Source: SCTD01 sp963784675 (GTDB lineage: Bacteria; Actinomycetota; Actinomycetes; Mycobacteriales; SCTD01). Taken from it: a stretch of DNA of 64,000 bases. This document shows, piece by piece, positions 25,674-32,952 of this stretch. A program made the position numbers and the translations under genes. Under the pieces are notes generated by a model that saw only the letters and a program-made list of their open reading frames with translations, searched no databases and was not told the origin of the DNA. Where the stretch lies: contig CAWASE010000006.1 of assembly GCA_963784675.1 (NCBI GenBank), positions 1-64,000 of the forward strand. Reading direction: 5' to 3'. Positions within the stretch are counted from its first letter, which is position 1; each line of letters begins with the position of its first letter.

Positions 25674-26354
25674 TCACGGAGCGAGCTTGTAGCCCAGCCC
25701 GCGCACCGTGACGACGTGCGCCGGGTTGGCCGGGTCGCGCTCGACCTTGCGGCGCAGCCTGCCGACGTGGACGTCGACGAGCCGTTCGTCGCCGTAGACG
25801 TCGTAGCCCCAGACCCGGTCCAGCAGCTGCTGGCGCGACAGCACCCGGCCGCTCTGGTCGGCCAGCTCGCACAGCAGCCGGAACTCGGTGCGGGTCAGGT
25901 GCACCGGCTCGCCGCCCAGCAGCACCTCACCGGCCTCGGGCCGCAGCTCGATCTCGCCGAACCGACGGGAGGTCGGCGCACCCTCGCCGGCGCCGCTGGC
26001 GCGCCGACGCAGCGCCCGCAGCCGGGCCGACAGCTCCTTCACCGCGACCGGCTTCATGACGTAGTCGTCGGCGCCGGCCTCGAGCGCGGCGACGACGTCG
26101 TGGGTGTCGTCGCGGGCACTGACCACGACGATCGGCACGTCGCCGTGGCGGCGCAGCGCCCGGATGCAGTCGAAGCCGTCCATGCCCGGCAGCATCAGGT
26201 CGACGAGCACCAGGTCGGCGGGGTGCGTGCGCTGCTCGGCCAACCCCTCCTCGGCCGTCGGCACGTCGCGGACGGTGTAGCCCTCGTCCTCGAGCGCGAG
26301 CTTCAGCGACAGGCGGATTCGGTCGTCGTCCTCAACGATCAGCAGGCGCGGCAC
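25674..26354 (-). CDS. OmpR-family response regulator
   Basis: 226 residues. The receiver domain has the acidic pair (LLIVEDDDRI), phosphoacceptor Asp in LVLVDLMLPGMDG, the switch Ser in VVVSARD and the Lys in YVMKPVAV. The C-terminal winged helix has VHLTRTEFRLLCELA and DVHVGRLRRKVE. It pairs with the kinase downstream. Its GTG start lies within the end of the STAS gene, a 16-bp overlap, so STAS, regulator, kinase and lipoprotein form one operon. Confidence 0.94.
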   Translation of the reverse strand: MPRLLIVEDDDRIRLSLKLALEDEGYTVRDVPTAEEGLAEQRTHPADLVLVDLMLPGMDGFDCIRALRRHGDVPIVVVSARDDTHDVVAALEAGADDYVMKPVAVKELSARLRALRRRASGAGEGAPTSRRFGEIELRPEAGEVLLGGEPVHLTRTEFRLLCELADQSGRVLSRQQLLDRVWGYDVYGDERLVDVHVGRLRRKVERDPANPAHVVTVRGLGYKLAP

Positions 26355-26731
26355 GAGTCGAGTGTGTCAGGTCCGGAGGTACGACGGGCGGCAACCGGCG
26401 GGCCCTCGGCGTGTGCACCGGTGCGTCGGGCGACCAGGTCGTCCTGCACGCCGGCCTGTTCGGCGAGCTCGTGACCGGCCGGACCGCCGGCGACCACACC
26501 CACGCCCTCGGCCAGGAAGCGGCCCAGCCGGGCGCACCCGGTGAGGGCGTAGGTGGCGGCCTCGTCGTAGCCGGTGAGGCCCTCGAGGTCGACGACGAGC
26601 CGGGCGCAGCCGCAGCGCACGGCGTCGGCGGCGGCGTGCAGGACGTCGCGGGCGGCCTCGTCGTCCAGGTGTCCCGACAGTCTGAGCCGGGCCGCCCCGG
26701 CGGCGGGGGCGTCGAGCTCGAGGGTGAACAC
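26339..26731 (-). CDS. STAS-domain protein (anti-sigma-antagonist-like)
   Basis: 130 residues with a STAS-like fold: RLRLSGHLDDEAARDVLHAA and ARLVVDLEGLTGYDEAATYAL, where the position of the usual phosphorylated Ser appears as Tyr-Asp. A disordered tail follows. It leads the operon with the response regulator, kinase and GerMN lipoprotein, and is divergent from a second STAS gene. This hints at a partner-switching input to the same regulatory circuit. Without the canonical Ser it may not be controlled by phosphorylation in the standard way. Confidence 0.72.
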   Translation of the reverse strand: MFTLELDAPAAGAARLRLSGHLDDEAARDVLHAAADAVRCGCARLVVDLEGLTGYDEAATYALTGCARLGRFLAEGVGVVAGGPAGHELAEQAGVQDDLVARRTGAHAEGPPVAARRTSGPDTLDSCRAC

Positions 26732-26776
26732 GCAGACGATGGTGGCTGTGCGTCACGACAGGCGTCCTCCCTTCCT

Positions 26777-26858
26777 GTGACGGAACGATGACGGCCCGGT
26801 GCCGGAACCGTGACGCGCCTCGGACGCTCCTGGACTGTCACACGACCGTCACCGGACG
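26777..26858. promoter_or_regulatory. direct repeats between divergent STAS genes
   Basis: Two 17-mers, GTGACGGAACGATGACG (26777-26793) and GTGCCGGAACCGTGACG (26799-26815), match at 14 positions and start 22 bp apart, two helical turns. Two abutting 11-mers, GTCACACGACC and GTCACCGGACG (26837-26858), follow. Such spacing is typical for OmpR-family regulators, so this is a candidate binding region for the adjacent response regulator. Confidence 0.45.
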
Positions 26859-26972
26859 GGAGCGACGTCGTCGTCGCCGCCACCGACCCTTGCTGCGTGC
26901 CGCTCCGCGGTGCGCCGTTCCTCCCCGCACGACGTGGTCGGCCGCAGGGTCCGCCGTGACAAGGAGCCGTTC

Positions 26973-27311
26973 GTGACGATGCTGTCGTTCCCCGCGCAGG
27001 AGATCCACCGTGCACCCGGCGCCCCGGACGTCCGCGTCGTGACGGTGCGTGGCGACCTCGACCTGGCGACGGTGGAGCCGGTGCGCGCGCGGCTGCTGCA
27101 CGCGCTCGACGCGCAGCCCGACCAGCTCGTCGTCGACCTGAACGAGTGCGGCTTCATCGACGCCAGCGCGCTGGGCATGCTGCTGGACGCCCACCGCACC
27201 TGCGCGCGCCGCGGTGCGCGGCTCACGCTCGCCGGGTGCAGCACGCGGGTGCAGCGGCTGCTGTCGCTCACCGGCCTGCGCGGCGTCTTCGAGCTCGCGC
27301 CGGCCGCCTGA
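26973..27311 (+). CDS. STAS-domain anti-sigma factor antagonist
   Basis: 112 residues, a complete STAS domain. VVTVRGDLDLATVEPVRARL begins it, and LVVDLNECGFIDASALGMLL contains the conserved D-A-S with the Ser that kinases of the SpoIIAB/RsbW type phosphorylate. LAGCSTRVQRLLSLTGL ends the fold. GTG 26973 lies 6 nt after AAGGAG; ATG 26979 would be too far. No anti-sigma kinase or sigma factor gene is adjacent, so its partners are elsewhere. Confidence 0.9.
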   Translation: MTMLSFPAQEIHRAPGAPDVRVVTVRGDLDLATVEPVRARLLHALDAQPDQLVVDLNECGFIDASALGMLLDAHRTCARRGARLTLAGCSTRVQRLLSLTGLRGVFELAPAA

Positions 27312-27338
27312 CGGCCGGTCCGTCGGCGGGACGTCGGT

Positions 27339-28064
27339 TCAGGGCGTAAGGACGGAGACCTCCGCGTCGGCCGCGTCCGGCAGCGACGGCAGCGGCGGCG
27401 TCACGAACTTGTAGCCGACGTGGCGCACCGTGCCGATGAGCTGCTCGTGCTCGGCGCCGAGCTTGGCGCGCAGGCGCCGCACGTGCACGTCGACGGTGCG
27501 GGTGCCGCCGTAGTAGTCGTAGCCCCAGACCTCCTGCAGCAGCTGGGCGCGGCTGAACACGCGGCCCGGGTGCTGCGCGAGGTACTTCAGCAGCTCGAAC
27601 TCCTTGAAGGTGAGGTCGAGCGTGCGCCCGCGCAGGCGGCAGGTGTAGGTGCCCTCGTCGATCGTGAGCTCGCCGGCGCGGACGACCCCGGGGTCGGCGG
27701 CCGGGCCGGACTCCTGCTTGCGTCCCAGCGCGAGCCGCAGCCGCGCCTCGACCTCGGCCGGGCCGGCGGAGTCGAGCAGCACGTCGTCGACGCCCCACTC
27801 GGCGTTGAGGGCGACGAGCCCGCCCTCGGTCAGCACGACGAACAGCGGCGCGGCCACGCCCGTCGTGCGCAGCAGCCGGCAGACCGAGCGGGCGCCGGCC
27901 AGGTCGCGGCGGGCGTCGACCAGGACGGCGTCGTGCTGCGGGGCGCTGAGCAGCGCCGAGACCTCCAGCGGGGCGACGCGCACGGAGTGGCCGAGCAGGG
28001 CCAGCGCGGGGACGACGTCGGCGGACGGCGACAAGGCGTTGGTGAGCAACAACAAGGTGGACAC
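27339..28064 (-). CDS. glnR: GlnR-type orphan OmpR-family regulator
   Basis: 241 residues. The N-terminus (STLLLLTNALSPSADVVPAL, VLVDARRDLAGARSVCRLLR, LTEGGLVALNAEWGVDDVLLD) closely follows actinobacterial GlnR as I remember it. The acidic pocket and Lys of true receivers are missing, as in GlnR. The winged helix LDLTFKEFELLKYLAQHPGR and WGYDYYGGTRTVDVHVRR are typical. GlnR controls nitrogen assimilation genes. I chose GTG 28064 because it matches the known N-terminus; the longer frame upstream is not domain-like. It ends 27 bp from the convergent STAS gene. Confidence 0.9.
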   Translation of the reverse strand: MSTLLLLTNALSPSADVVPALALLGHSVRVAPLEVSALLSAPQHDAVLVDARRDLAGARSVCRLLRTTGVAAPLFVVLTEGGLVALNAEWGVDDVLLDSAGPAEVEARLRLALGRKQESGPAADPGVVRAGELTIDEGTYTCRLRGRTLDLTFKEFELLKYLAQHPGRVFSRAQLLQEVWGYDYYGGTRTVDVHVRRLRAKLGAEHEQLIGTVRHVGYKFVTPPLPSLPDAADAEVSVLTP

Positions 28065-28233
28065 GGGCTCGACTCCTTCGACGGGGCCGGGAGAACCCGG
28101 ACCGTTCGGTGGGAGAGGCGCCGTTGCCTCGAGGGTGCAGGCCGACGATAGCCCAGCGCAACATCGCCGCACCGTCGTCGGCCGCGCGACGAGGCAGGAT
28201 GGCAGGCGTGACCCACCGCCCACGGTCGACGCC

Positions 28234-28485
28234 ATGAGCACCACGATCCGCTACTGGGCCGGCGCGCGGGCGGCAGCCGGCGTGGCGGAGGAGCAGACGT
28301 CGGCGACCACGCTGGAGCAGGCGCTGGTGCTCGCCCGGGCGGTGCGGGACGACCGCTTCGGGCAGGTGCTGCAGGTGTGCTCGTTCCTCGTCGACGGGGA
28401 CCCGGTCGGCGCCCGGTCGCACGGTGACGTGCCGCTGGTCGACGGGGGGCTGCTCGACGTCCTGCCGCCGTTCGCCGGCGGCTGA
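28234..28485 (+). CDS. MoaD/ThiS family sulfur-carrier protein
   Basis: 83-residue ubiquitin-fold protein ending in the required Gly-Gly (LPPFAGG), the site of thiocarboxylate formation in sulfur carriers. TTIRYWAGARAAAGVAEEQT is the typical start. The ATG at 28234 is chosen; the longer open frame upstream is a shadow of glnR. Neighbouring genes are not molybdopterin genes, so it may serve another sulfur-transfer pathway. The sulfurtransferase SseA is encoded 3 kb downstream. Confidence 0.88.
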   Translation: MSTTIRYWAGARAAAGVAEEQTSATTLEQALVLARAVRDDRFGQVLQVCSFLVDGDPVGARSHGDVPLVDGGLLDVLPPFAGG

Positions 28486-28533
28486 CCTGCGCTGCGAGCG
28501 AGGGTTGCGGGCCGTCTCTGGCACGATCGCCCC

Positions 28534-29829
28534 GTGAGCACCCCGGACACGTCGGCCGCGGACGCCGCCCCGACGGCACCCGCCGTGGGGGAAGACGTGC
28601 CTGCCGGTGAGGACACTGCCGGGGGCGGGACAGCCGCGAACCCGGAGCCGGAGGCGACGGAGGCCGACGCGCCGGACGGTCGCGCCGGGTTGCCGGGGCG
28701 TCAGCGGGCCGGGCTGCGTGCGCTGAGGGGTCGACGCCGGACCACCGAGCCGGCGCCCGAGGCCACCGAACCCGAGCCGGCCGAACCCGAGCCCGCCGAA
28801 CCCGAGCCGGTAGGCCCCACCCCCGAACCCCGAGCGCCCGACGCGCCGGCGCCCACCGACCTGCTCAGCGACCCCGACGAGCGCACGATCGCGATGGCCC
28901 TGCCGGTGCTGCCGCCCTCCGACGCGGGACGCTTCTCCGACACGGCCGACCTGGAGCCGCGGGTGGTCGTCCGGGCCACCGGTCCGGCCCGCCGCCCGTC
29001 CCTGGTCGTGCAGGGGCTCTGGCCGGCGCTGCTGAGTGGGGCGCTCGCCGCGGCAGCGGCGCTGGGGCTGGTCCCGCTGTCGCTGGCGGTGCTGACCCTG
29101 CAGGTGTTCCTGGTTCTCGGGCTGCTGGCTCTGCTGGACGCCCCGGCCGCAGGTGGCGCGTTCCTCGTCGCGCTGCTCACGACCGTCGCGGCCGACATCG
29201 TCGTGCTGCAGAGCGACGGCGGGCGGGCGCTGGAGGGCGCGGCCGGTGGGCTCGCGGGCGTCGTCGGGCTGGGCCTGGTCCTGTCGCTGCTGCACCAGCT
29301 GGCCCGCAAGGGACGCAGCCGGGTCACCGAGTCTCTCGCCGACACCCTGCTGGTGATCGTGGCCTCGAGCGCGGCCGCGTGCCTGCTGTCGCTGCAGCGG
29401 GCCGACGACGGTGGGCTGGTGCTGCTGGTCAGCGTCAGCGCTGCCGGCGCGGTGCTGCTCGCCGGACGGGTCGGTGACCAGCTGTCGGCCTCCCCGCCGC
29501 TCGCGCACGGTTCGACGCGGGGCTGGCTCGGCCTGGTGCTCGGCCTCGGTGCCGGGGTCGGTGCCGCCGTGCTCGTCGCCGTGCAGGGCTCGGGTTCCGG
29601 CACCGTCAGCGGGGCGACGCTCACCGGTGGCGCCGGGGCGCTGCTGGGCCTGGTCGTCGCGTCGACCGTCGCCTCGTGCGATCTCGCCGTCGACCTCGGG
29701 GCCGCCGCGCTGCGGCGCGGCTGGCGCGATGCGCGGCGGGCAGCGGCGCTGCGTCCGACCGCCCTGCTGCTGCCGTTCGCGCTGCTCGGGCCGGTAGCCC
29801 TGGTGGCCGCTCGTCTGCTCACCGCCTGA
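28534..29829 (+). CDS. polytopic membrane protein of unknown function
   Basis: 431 residues. About 145 N-terminal residues are acidic, Pro/Glu/Ala-rich and probably disordered, with the repeat EPEPAEPEPAEPEP. About ten hydrophobic segments follow, including LWPALLSGALAAAAALGLVP and LGLVLGLGAGVGAAVLVAV. I recognise no enzyme motif. It is separated from the LmeA-like gene by one base and probably shares its transcript. A role in the envelope is only inferred from context. Confidence 0.72.
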   Translation: MSTPDTSAADAAPTAPAVGEDVPAGEDTAGGGTAANPEPEATEADAPDGRAGLPGRQRAGLRALRGRRRTTEPAPEATEPEPAEPEPAEPEPVGPTPEPRAPDAPAPTDLLSDPDERTIAMALPVLPPSDAGRFSDTADLEPRVVVRATGPARRPSLVVQGLWPALLSGALAAAAALGLVPLSLAVLTLQVFLVLGLLALLDAPAAGGAFLVALLTTVAADIVVLQSDGGRALEGAAGGLAGVVGLGLVLSLLHQLARKGRSRVTESLADTLLVIVASSAAACLLSLQRADDGGLVLLVSVSAAGAVLLAGRVGDQLSASPPLAHGSTRGWLGLVLGLGAGVGAAVLVAVQGSGSGTVSGATLTGGAGALLGLVVASTVASCDLAVDLGAAALRRGWRDARRAAALRPTALLLPFALLGPVALVAARLLTA

Positions 29830-29830
29830 C

Positions 29831-30535
29831 GTGCGACGCGCCGTGGTCGTGCTGCTGTCCGTCGTGCTGCTGCTGGTCGTCGCCGACCGCGGTGGCGCCT
29901 ACCTCGCGGGCCGCGCCGTCGCGGCCCGGTTGCAGGACTCGGCCGGGCTGGCCGCGCGACCGACGGTGACCATCGACGGCTTCCCCTTCCTGACCCAGGC
30001 CGCGCGCGGCAGCTACGGGCAGATCCAGGTGCGGGCCCGCGACGTCCCGGCCGGCAGCACCCGGCTGGCCGAGCTCGGTGCGACGTTGCGGGGCGTCCAG
30101 CTTCCGCTGTCGGACGTCGTGTCCGGTCGCGTCGAGCAGGTCCCGGTCGAGCGCATCGACGCCCGGGTGCTGCTGTCCTACGCCGACCTGACGCGGCGCA
30201 GCGGCGACCGCGCGCTGACCGTCAGCCAGGCCGGCGACCGCGTACGGGTGCGAGGCAGCGTCCGTGTCCTGGGCCGCACGCTGGCCGCCTCGGCCGTCAG
30301 CGCCGTCACGGTCGAGGGCGACGAGGTCGTCGTCACGGCGGAGTCGTTCCAGGTGGGCAACAGCGTCGCCGACGCCGTCGTCAGTCGCGCGCTGCGTGGG
30401 CGGCTGGATCTGCGCATCGCCGTCGGCAACCTGCCCTACGGCCTGGCGGTGCAGGACGCGCTGGTCGGCGCCGACGGCGTCACGGTCCGCGCCGTGAGCC
30501 GCGACGCCGTGCTCGCCGGCGTGCAGGTGCGATGA
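29831..30535 (+). CDS. LmeA-like DUF2993 phospholipid-binding protein
   Basis: 234 residues. An N-terminal signal/TM segment (VVVLLSVVLLLVVADRGGAYLAG) precedes a DUF2993 domain: TVTIDGFPFLTQAARGSYGQIQV is the characteristic early block, then SQAGDRVRVRGSVRVLG and LDLRIAVGNLPYGL. In mycobacteria the homologue LmeA binds phospholipids in the periplasm and supports lipomannan elongation. GTG start. It is cotranscribed with the membrane protein upstream. Confidence 0.85.
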   Translation: MRRAVVVLLSVVLLLVVADRGGAYLAGRAVAARLQDSAGLAARPTVTIDGFPFLTQAARGSYGQIQVRARDVPAGSTRLAELGATLRGVQLPLSDVVSGRVEQVPVERIDARVLLSYADLTRRSGDRALTVSQAGDRVRVRGSVRVLGRTLAASAVSAVTVEGDEVVVTAESFQVGNSVADAVVSRALRGRLDLRIAVGNLPYGLAVQDALVGADGVTVRAVSRDAVLAGVQVR

Positions 30536-30592
30536 CGGCCCGCGCCTGCTGGTGAGGGGAACGCGCGCGGCCCGCCGGCGGTTGCACCCGAC

Positions 30593-31048
30593 GTGACCGG
30601 TCTGCTCATCCTGGCGGTGGTGCTGTCCCTGACCGTGCTGGTCGGCGTCGTGCTCCGTCGTCGCGAGGGAGTGCTGCGCGACACCGGCGGGGTCGGGCGC
30701 CCGTCGGTCGCCGACCAGGAGCCGGCGGTGGACGCCCCCGTCCTGGCGATCCTCGCCCGGCTCGGCGAGCAGCCGGGGGAGCGGGCCACGCTGGTGCAGT
30801 TCTCCTCGGCCTTCTGCGCGCCGTGCCGGGCCACCCGTCGCCTGCTCGGTGAGGTCGGCGAGCTCGTCCCCGGCGTCGTCCACGTCGAGATCGACGCCGA
30901 GCAGCACCTCGACGTCGTGCGGCAGCTGAAGATCCTCAAGACGCCCACGACTCTCGTGCTGGACGCTGCCGGCCGGGAGGTCAAGCGGGCCGCCGGCCAA
31001 CCGCGCAAGGCCGACGTGCTCGCCGCGCTCGGACACGCGGTACCGTGA
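30593..31048 (+). CDS. membrane-anchored thioredoxin-family protein
   Basis: 151 residues. TM segment LLILAVVLSLTVLVGVVL, then a thioredoxin fold with the redox motif FCAPCRATRRLL and the cis-Pro block ILKTPTTLVLD. The anchor suggests activity at the membrane, facing either side. It stands directly upstream of the cysteine-leader-controlled sulfur operon, so it may help reduce persulfides or other sulfur species, but it is probably transcribed separately. Confidence 0.88.
   Translation: MTGLLILAVVLSLTVLVGVVLRRREGVLRDTGGVGRPSVADQEPAVDAPVLAILARLGEQPGERATLVQFSSAFCAPCRATRRLLGEVGELVPGVVHVEIDAEQHLDVVRQLKILKTPTTLVLDAAGREVKRAAGQPRKADVLAALGHAVP
31041..31046 (+). promoter_or_regulatory. -10 element of a leaderless transcript
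   Basis: TACCGT fits the actinobacterial TANNNT -10 element and ends 7 nt before the ATG of the cysteine leader peptide. This is the spacing of leaderless actinobacterial mRNAs, where transcription starts at the A of ATG. Confidence 0.65.
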
Positions 31049-31053
31049 GCGCC

Positions 31054-31128
31054 ATGGTCCTGGTGAAGCGTCGCGCGGTGGACTACTGCCGCGTCGGCAG
31101 CTGCCTGTGTCCGGCCTTCCTGATCTGA
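31054..31128 (+). CDS. cysteine-rich leader peptide (attenuator uORF)
   Basis: A 24-residue ORF. After a basic start it reads VDYCRVGSCLCP, with three Cys codons. It matches the small actinobacterial leader peptides (V-D-x-C-R-V) found before sulfur-metabolism genes. In mycobacteria, polycysteine leaderless uORFs attenuate the homologous cysA2-sseC2 operon in response to cysteine. Here a -10 element 7 nt upstream makes the ATG leaderless. The DUF4395 GTG at 31107 lies out of frame inside this ORF, just after the second Cys codon, so ribosome pausing could control its translation directly. Confidence 0.8.
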   Translation: MVLVKRRAVDYCRVGSCLCPAFLI

Positions 31129-31637
31129 GCCCGCTCCCCTCGGCCACCCCCGTCAGGAAGGCACCACCTGAGCACCGCCTCGTTCAACACGTCCTACTCC
31201 CGCTTCGCGCCCCGCGCTTCGGCGCCTGGGTCACCACCGCTGTCCTGGCGGTGGTCCTGCTCGTCACCGGCGCCGCACCGACGCTCGGCCTGACGCTGCT
31301 GGCCGCCCAGACGCTCGTGTTCGCCCTCGGGACCCGCGGGCGCAACCCCTATGCCCTGGCGTACAAGCGCTTCGTGCGGACGCCGCCGACCGAGCGCGAG
31401 CCGGCCGCCCCTGTGCGGTTCGCGCAGGGGGTCGGGCTCGGCTTCGCCGTCGTCGGCACGCTCGCGCTGGCGCTGGGCGCCACCACCGTCGGCCTGGTGG
31501 CCGTCGCGATGGCGCTGGCCGCGGCGCTGCTCAACGCCGCCTTCGGCATCTGCCTGGGCTGCGAGCTGTACCTCATCGTCAAGCGGGTCCTGCCGTCGGC
31601 AGCCCGCACCCTCACCAACGAAGGAGCGAACGCATGA
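31107..31637 (+). CDS. DUF4395 membrane protein
   Basis: 176 residues. A poorly conserved N-terminus leads into APRFGAWVTTAVLAVVLLVTG and further TM segments, with FGICLGCELYLIVKRVL near the end. The C-x-x-C in ICLGCELY is typical of the family and may handle sulfur. GTG 31107 is the only usual start codon upstream of the domain, but it lies inside the leader peptide with no clear ribosome site, so the start is uncertain. Its stop overlaps the sulfurtransferase ATG. DUF4395 accompanies SseA and DUF1416 throughout actinobacteria. Confidence 0.85.
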   Translation: MSGLPDLSPLPSATPVRKAPPEHRLVQHVLLPLRAPRFGAWVTTAVLAVVLLVTGAAPTLGLTLLAAQTLVFALGTRGRNPYALAYKRFVRTPPTEREPAAPVRFAQGVGLGFAVVGTLALALGATTVGLVAVAMALAAALLNAAFGICLGCELYLIVKRVLPSAARTLTNEGANA

Positions 31638-32479
31638 GCCGCGCAGACGTGCTCGTCGACGCAGACTGGGCCGAGGCCCACCTGGACGACCCGACCATCG
31701 TGTTCGTCGAGGTGGACGAGGACGTCTCCGCCTACGACGGCGGACACCTGAAGAACGCCGTCCGGCTGGACTGGACCACCGAGCTGCAGCAGCCGGAGGC
31801 GCGCGATCTCATCGACGCCGACGACTTCTCCGCGCTCATGAGCGCCAAGGGCATCGCCAACGACGCCACCGTCGTCCTGTACGGCGGCAACAACAACTGG
31901 TTCGCCGCCTACGCCTACTGGCAGTTCAAGCTCTACGGCCACCGCGACGTGCGCCTGCTGGACGGCGGGCGCAAGAAGTGGGAGCTCGACGGCCGCGAGC
32001 TCGTCAAGGACGTCCCCGACCGGCCCGCCACCAGCTACCAGGCCGAGTCGCCCGACCTGTCGATCCGCGCCTTCCGCGACGAGGTCGTCGCCAGCATCGG
32101 CAGCAAGAACCTCGTCGACGTGCGCAGCCCGGACGAGTTCAGCGGCAAGATCAAGGCGCCGGCGCACCTGCCGCAGGAGCAGAGCCAGCGGGCCGGTCAC
32201 GTGCCGACGGCCATCAACATCCCGTGGTCCAAGGCCGCTGCCGACGACGGCACCTTCCGGTCCGACGACGAGCTCACCAAGCTCTACGGCGAGCAGGGCT
32301 ACGACGCCGACCGCCCGACGATCGCCTACTGCCGCATCGGCGAGCGCTCCAGCCACACCTGGTTCGTCCTGCACGAGCTGCTCGGCAAGACCGACGTCAA
32401 GAACTACGACGGCAGCTGGGCCGAGTACGGCAGCCTGGTCGGCGTGCCGATCGAGAACAACCACAAGAAGGCCAGCTGA
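31634..32479 (+). CDS. sseA: thiosulfate/3-mercaptopyruvate-type sulfurtransferase
   Basis: 281 residues, two rhodanese domains. The first is inactive, with VLYGGNNNWFAAYAYW and LLDGGRKKW. The second holds the active-site loop YCRIGERSS with the catalytic Cys. VDVRSPDEFSGK is the second domain's entry motif. It moves sulfane sulfur from thiosulfate or a related donor to a thiol acceptor. It is the middle gene of the DUF4395-SseA-DUF1416 operon, overlapping both neighbours by a few bases, under the cysteine leader. Confidence 0.95.
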   Translation: MSRADVLVDADWAEAHLDDPTIVFVEVDEDVSAYDGGHLKNAVRLDWTTELQQPEARDLIDADDFSALMSAKGIANDATVVLYGGNNNWFAAYAYWQFKLYGHRDVRLLDGGRKKWELDGRELVKDVPDRPATSYQAESPDLSIRAFRDEVVASIGSKNLVDVRSPDEFSGKIKAPAHLPQEQSQRAGHVPTAINIPWSKAAADDGTFRSDDELTKLYGEQGYDADRPTIAYCRIGERSSHTWFVLHELLGKTDVKNYDGSWAEYGSLVGVPIENNHKKAS

Positions 32480-32781
32480 TGTGCGGCGCACCCGATCAGG
32501 ACACCCTGCCCGCGCTGGAGGTCTCGGCGAAGGAGGCCGTGCTGCACGGTTTCGTGCGGCAGGACGGCTCGGCGCTCGGCGGGGCCTACGTGCGCCTGCT
32601 GGGCGAGGCGGGGGAGTTCACCGCTGAGGTGCAGTCCTCGGCCACCGGCTACTTCCGGTTCTACGCAGCCGAGGGCGACTGGACGCTGCGCACCCTCTAC
32701 CGCGGTGGCGGTTCGGTCGACACCGTGGTGACGGCGGTGCAGGGCAAGGCTGTCGAGGTCGAGGTCGCGCTCCCGGCCTGA
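32479..32781 (+). CDS. sseC: DUF1416 protein (SseC-like)
   Basis: 100 residues. MCGAPDQDTLPALEVSAKEA is the family start, with a Cys at position 2, followed by an Ig-like/transthyretin-type beta domain (GGAYVRLLGEAGEFTAEV, YFRFYAAEGDWTLR). Its ATG overlaps the SseA stop (TGATG). Members always follow sulfurtransferases in actinobacteria, so a partner role in sulfur transfer is likely, though the activity is unknown. A terminator follows. Confidence 0.92.
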   Translation: MCGAPDQDTLPALEVSAKEAVLHGFVRQDGSALGGAYVRLLGEAGEFTAEVQSSATGYFRFYAAEGDWTLRTLYRGGGSVDTVVTAVQGKAVEVEVALPA

Positions 32782-32801
32782 GCCTGCGTCCGCGAGCTGT
32801 C

Positions 32802-32837
32802 CGAAGGACCCGTCCCTTGCTGGGGGCGGGTCCTTCG
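32802..32837 (+). terminator. terminator of the sulfur operon
   Basis: Stem GAAGGACCCG / CGGGTCCTTC extended by CCC/GGG pairs around TTGCTG, 21 bp after the DUF1416 stop. Confidence 0.85.
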
Positions 32838-32952
32838 CGTTGCGAGGTCACCCGGACGGGTGATGCAGGACGGCCCGCCGGCACCGACTCATGACAAGAC
32901 GATCTTGCGTCTTGACCGGAGCCTGAGCGCTCCACCACCTTTGGAGCCCCGG

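Noticed and set aside
25674..26354. Calling the response regulator MtrA or PhoP
   Set aside because: The neighbour set resembles mtrAB-lpqB only partly, and nothing in the sequence separates it from other OmpR regulators; left unnamed.
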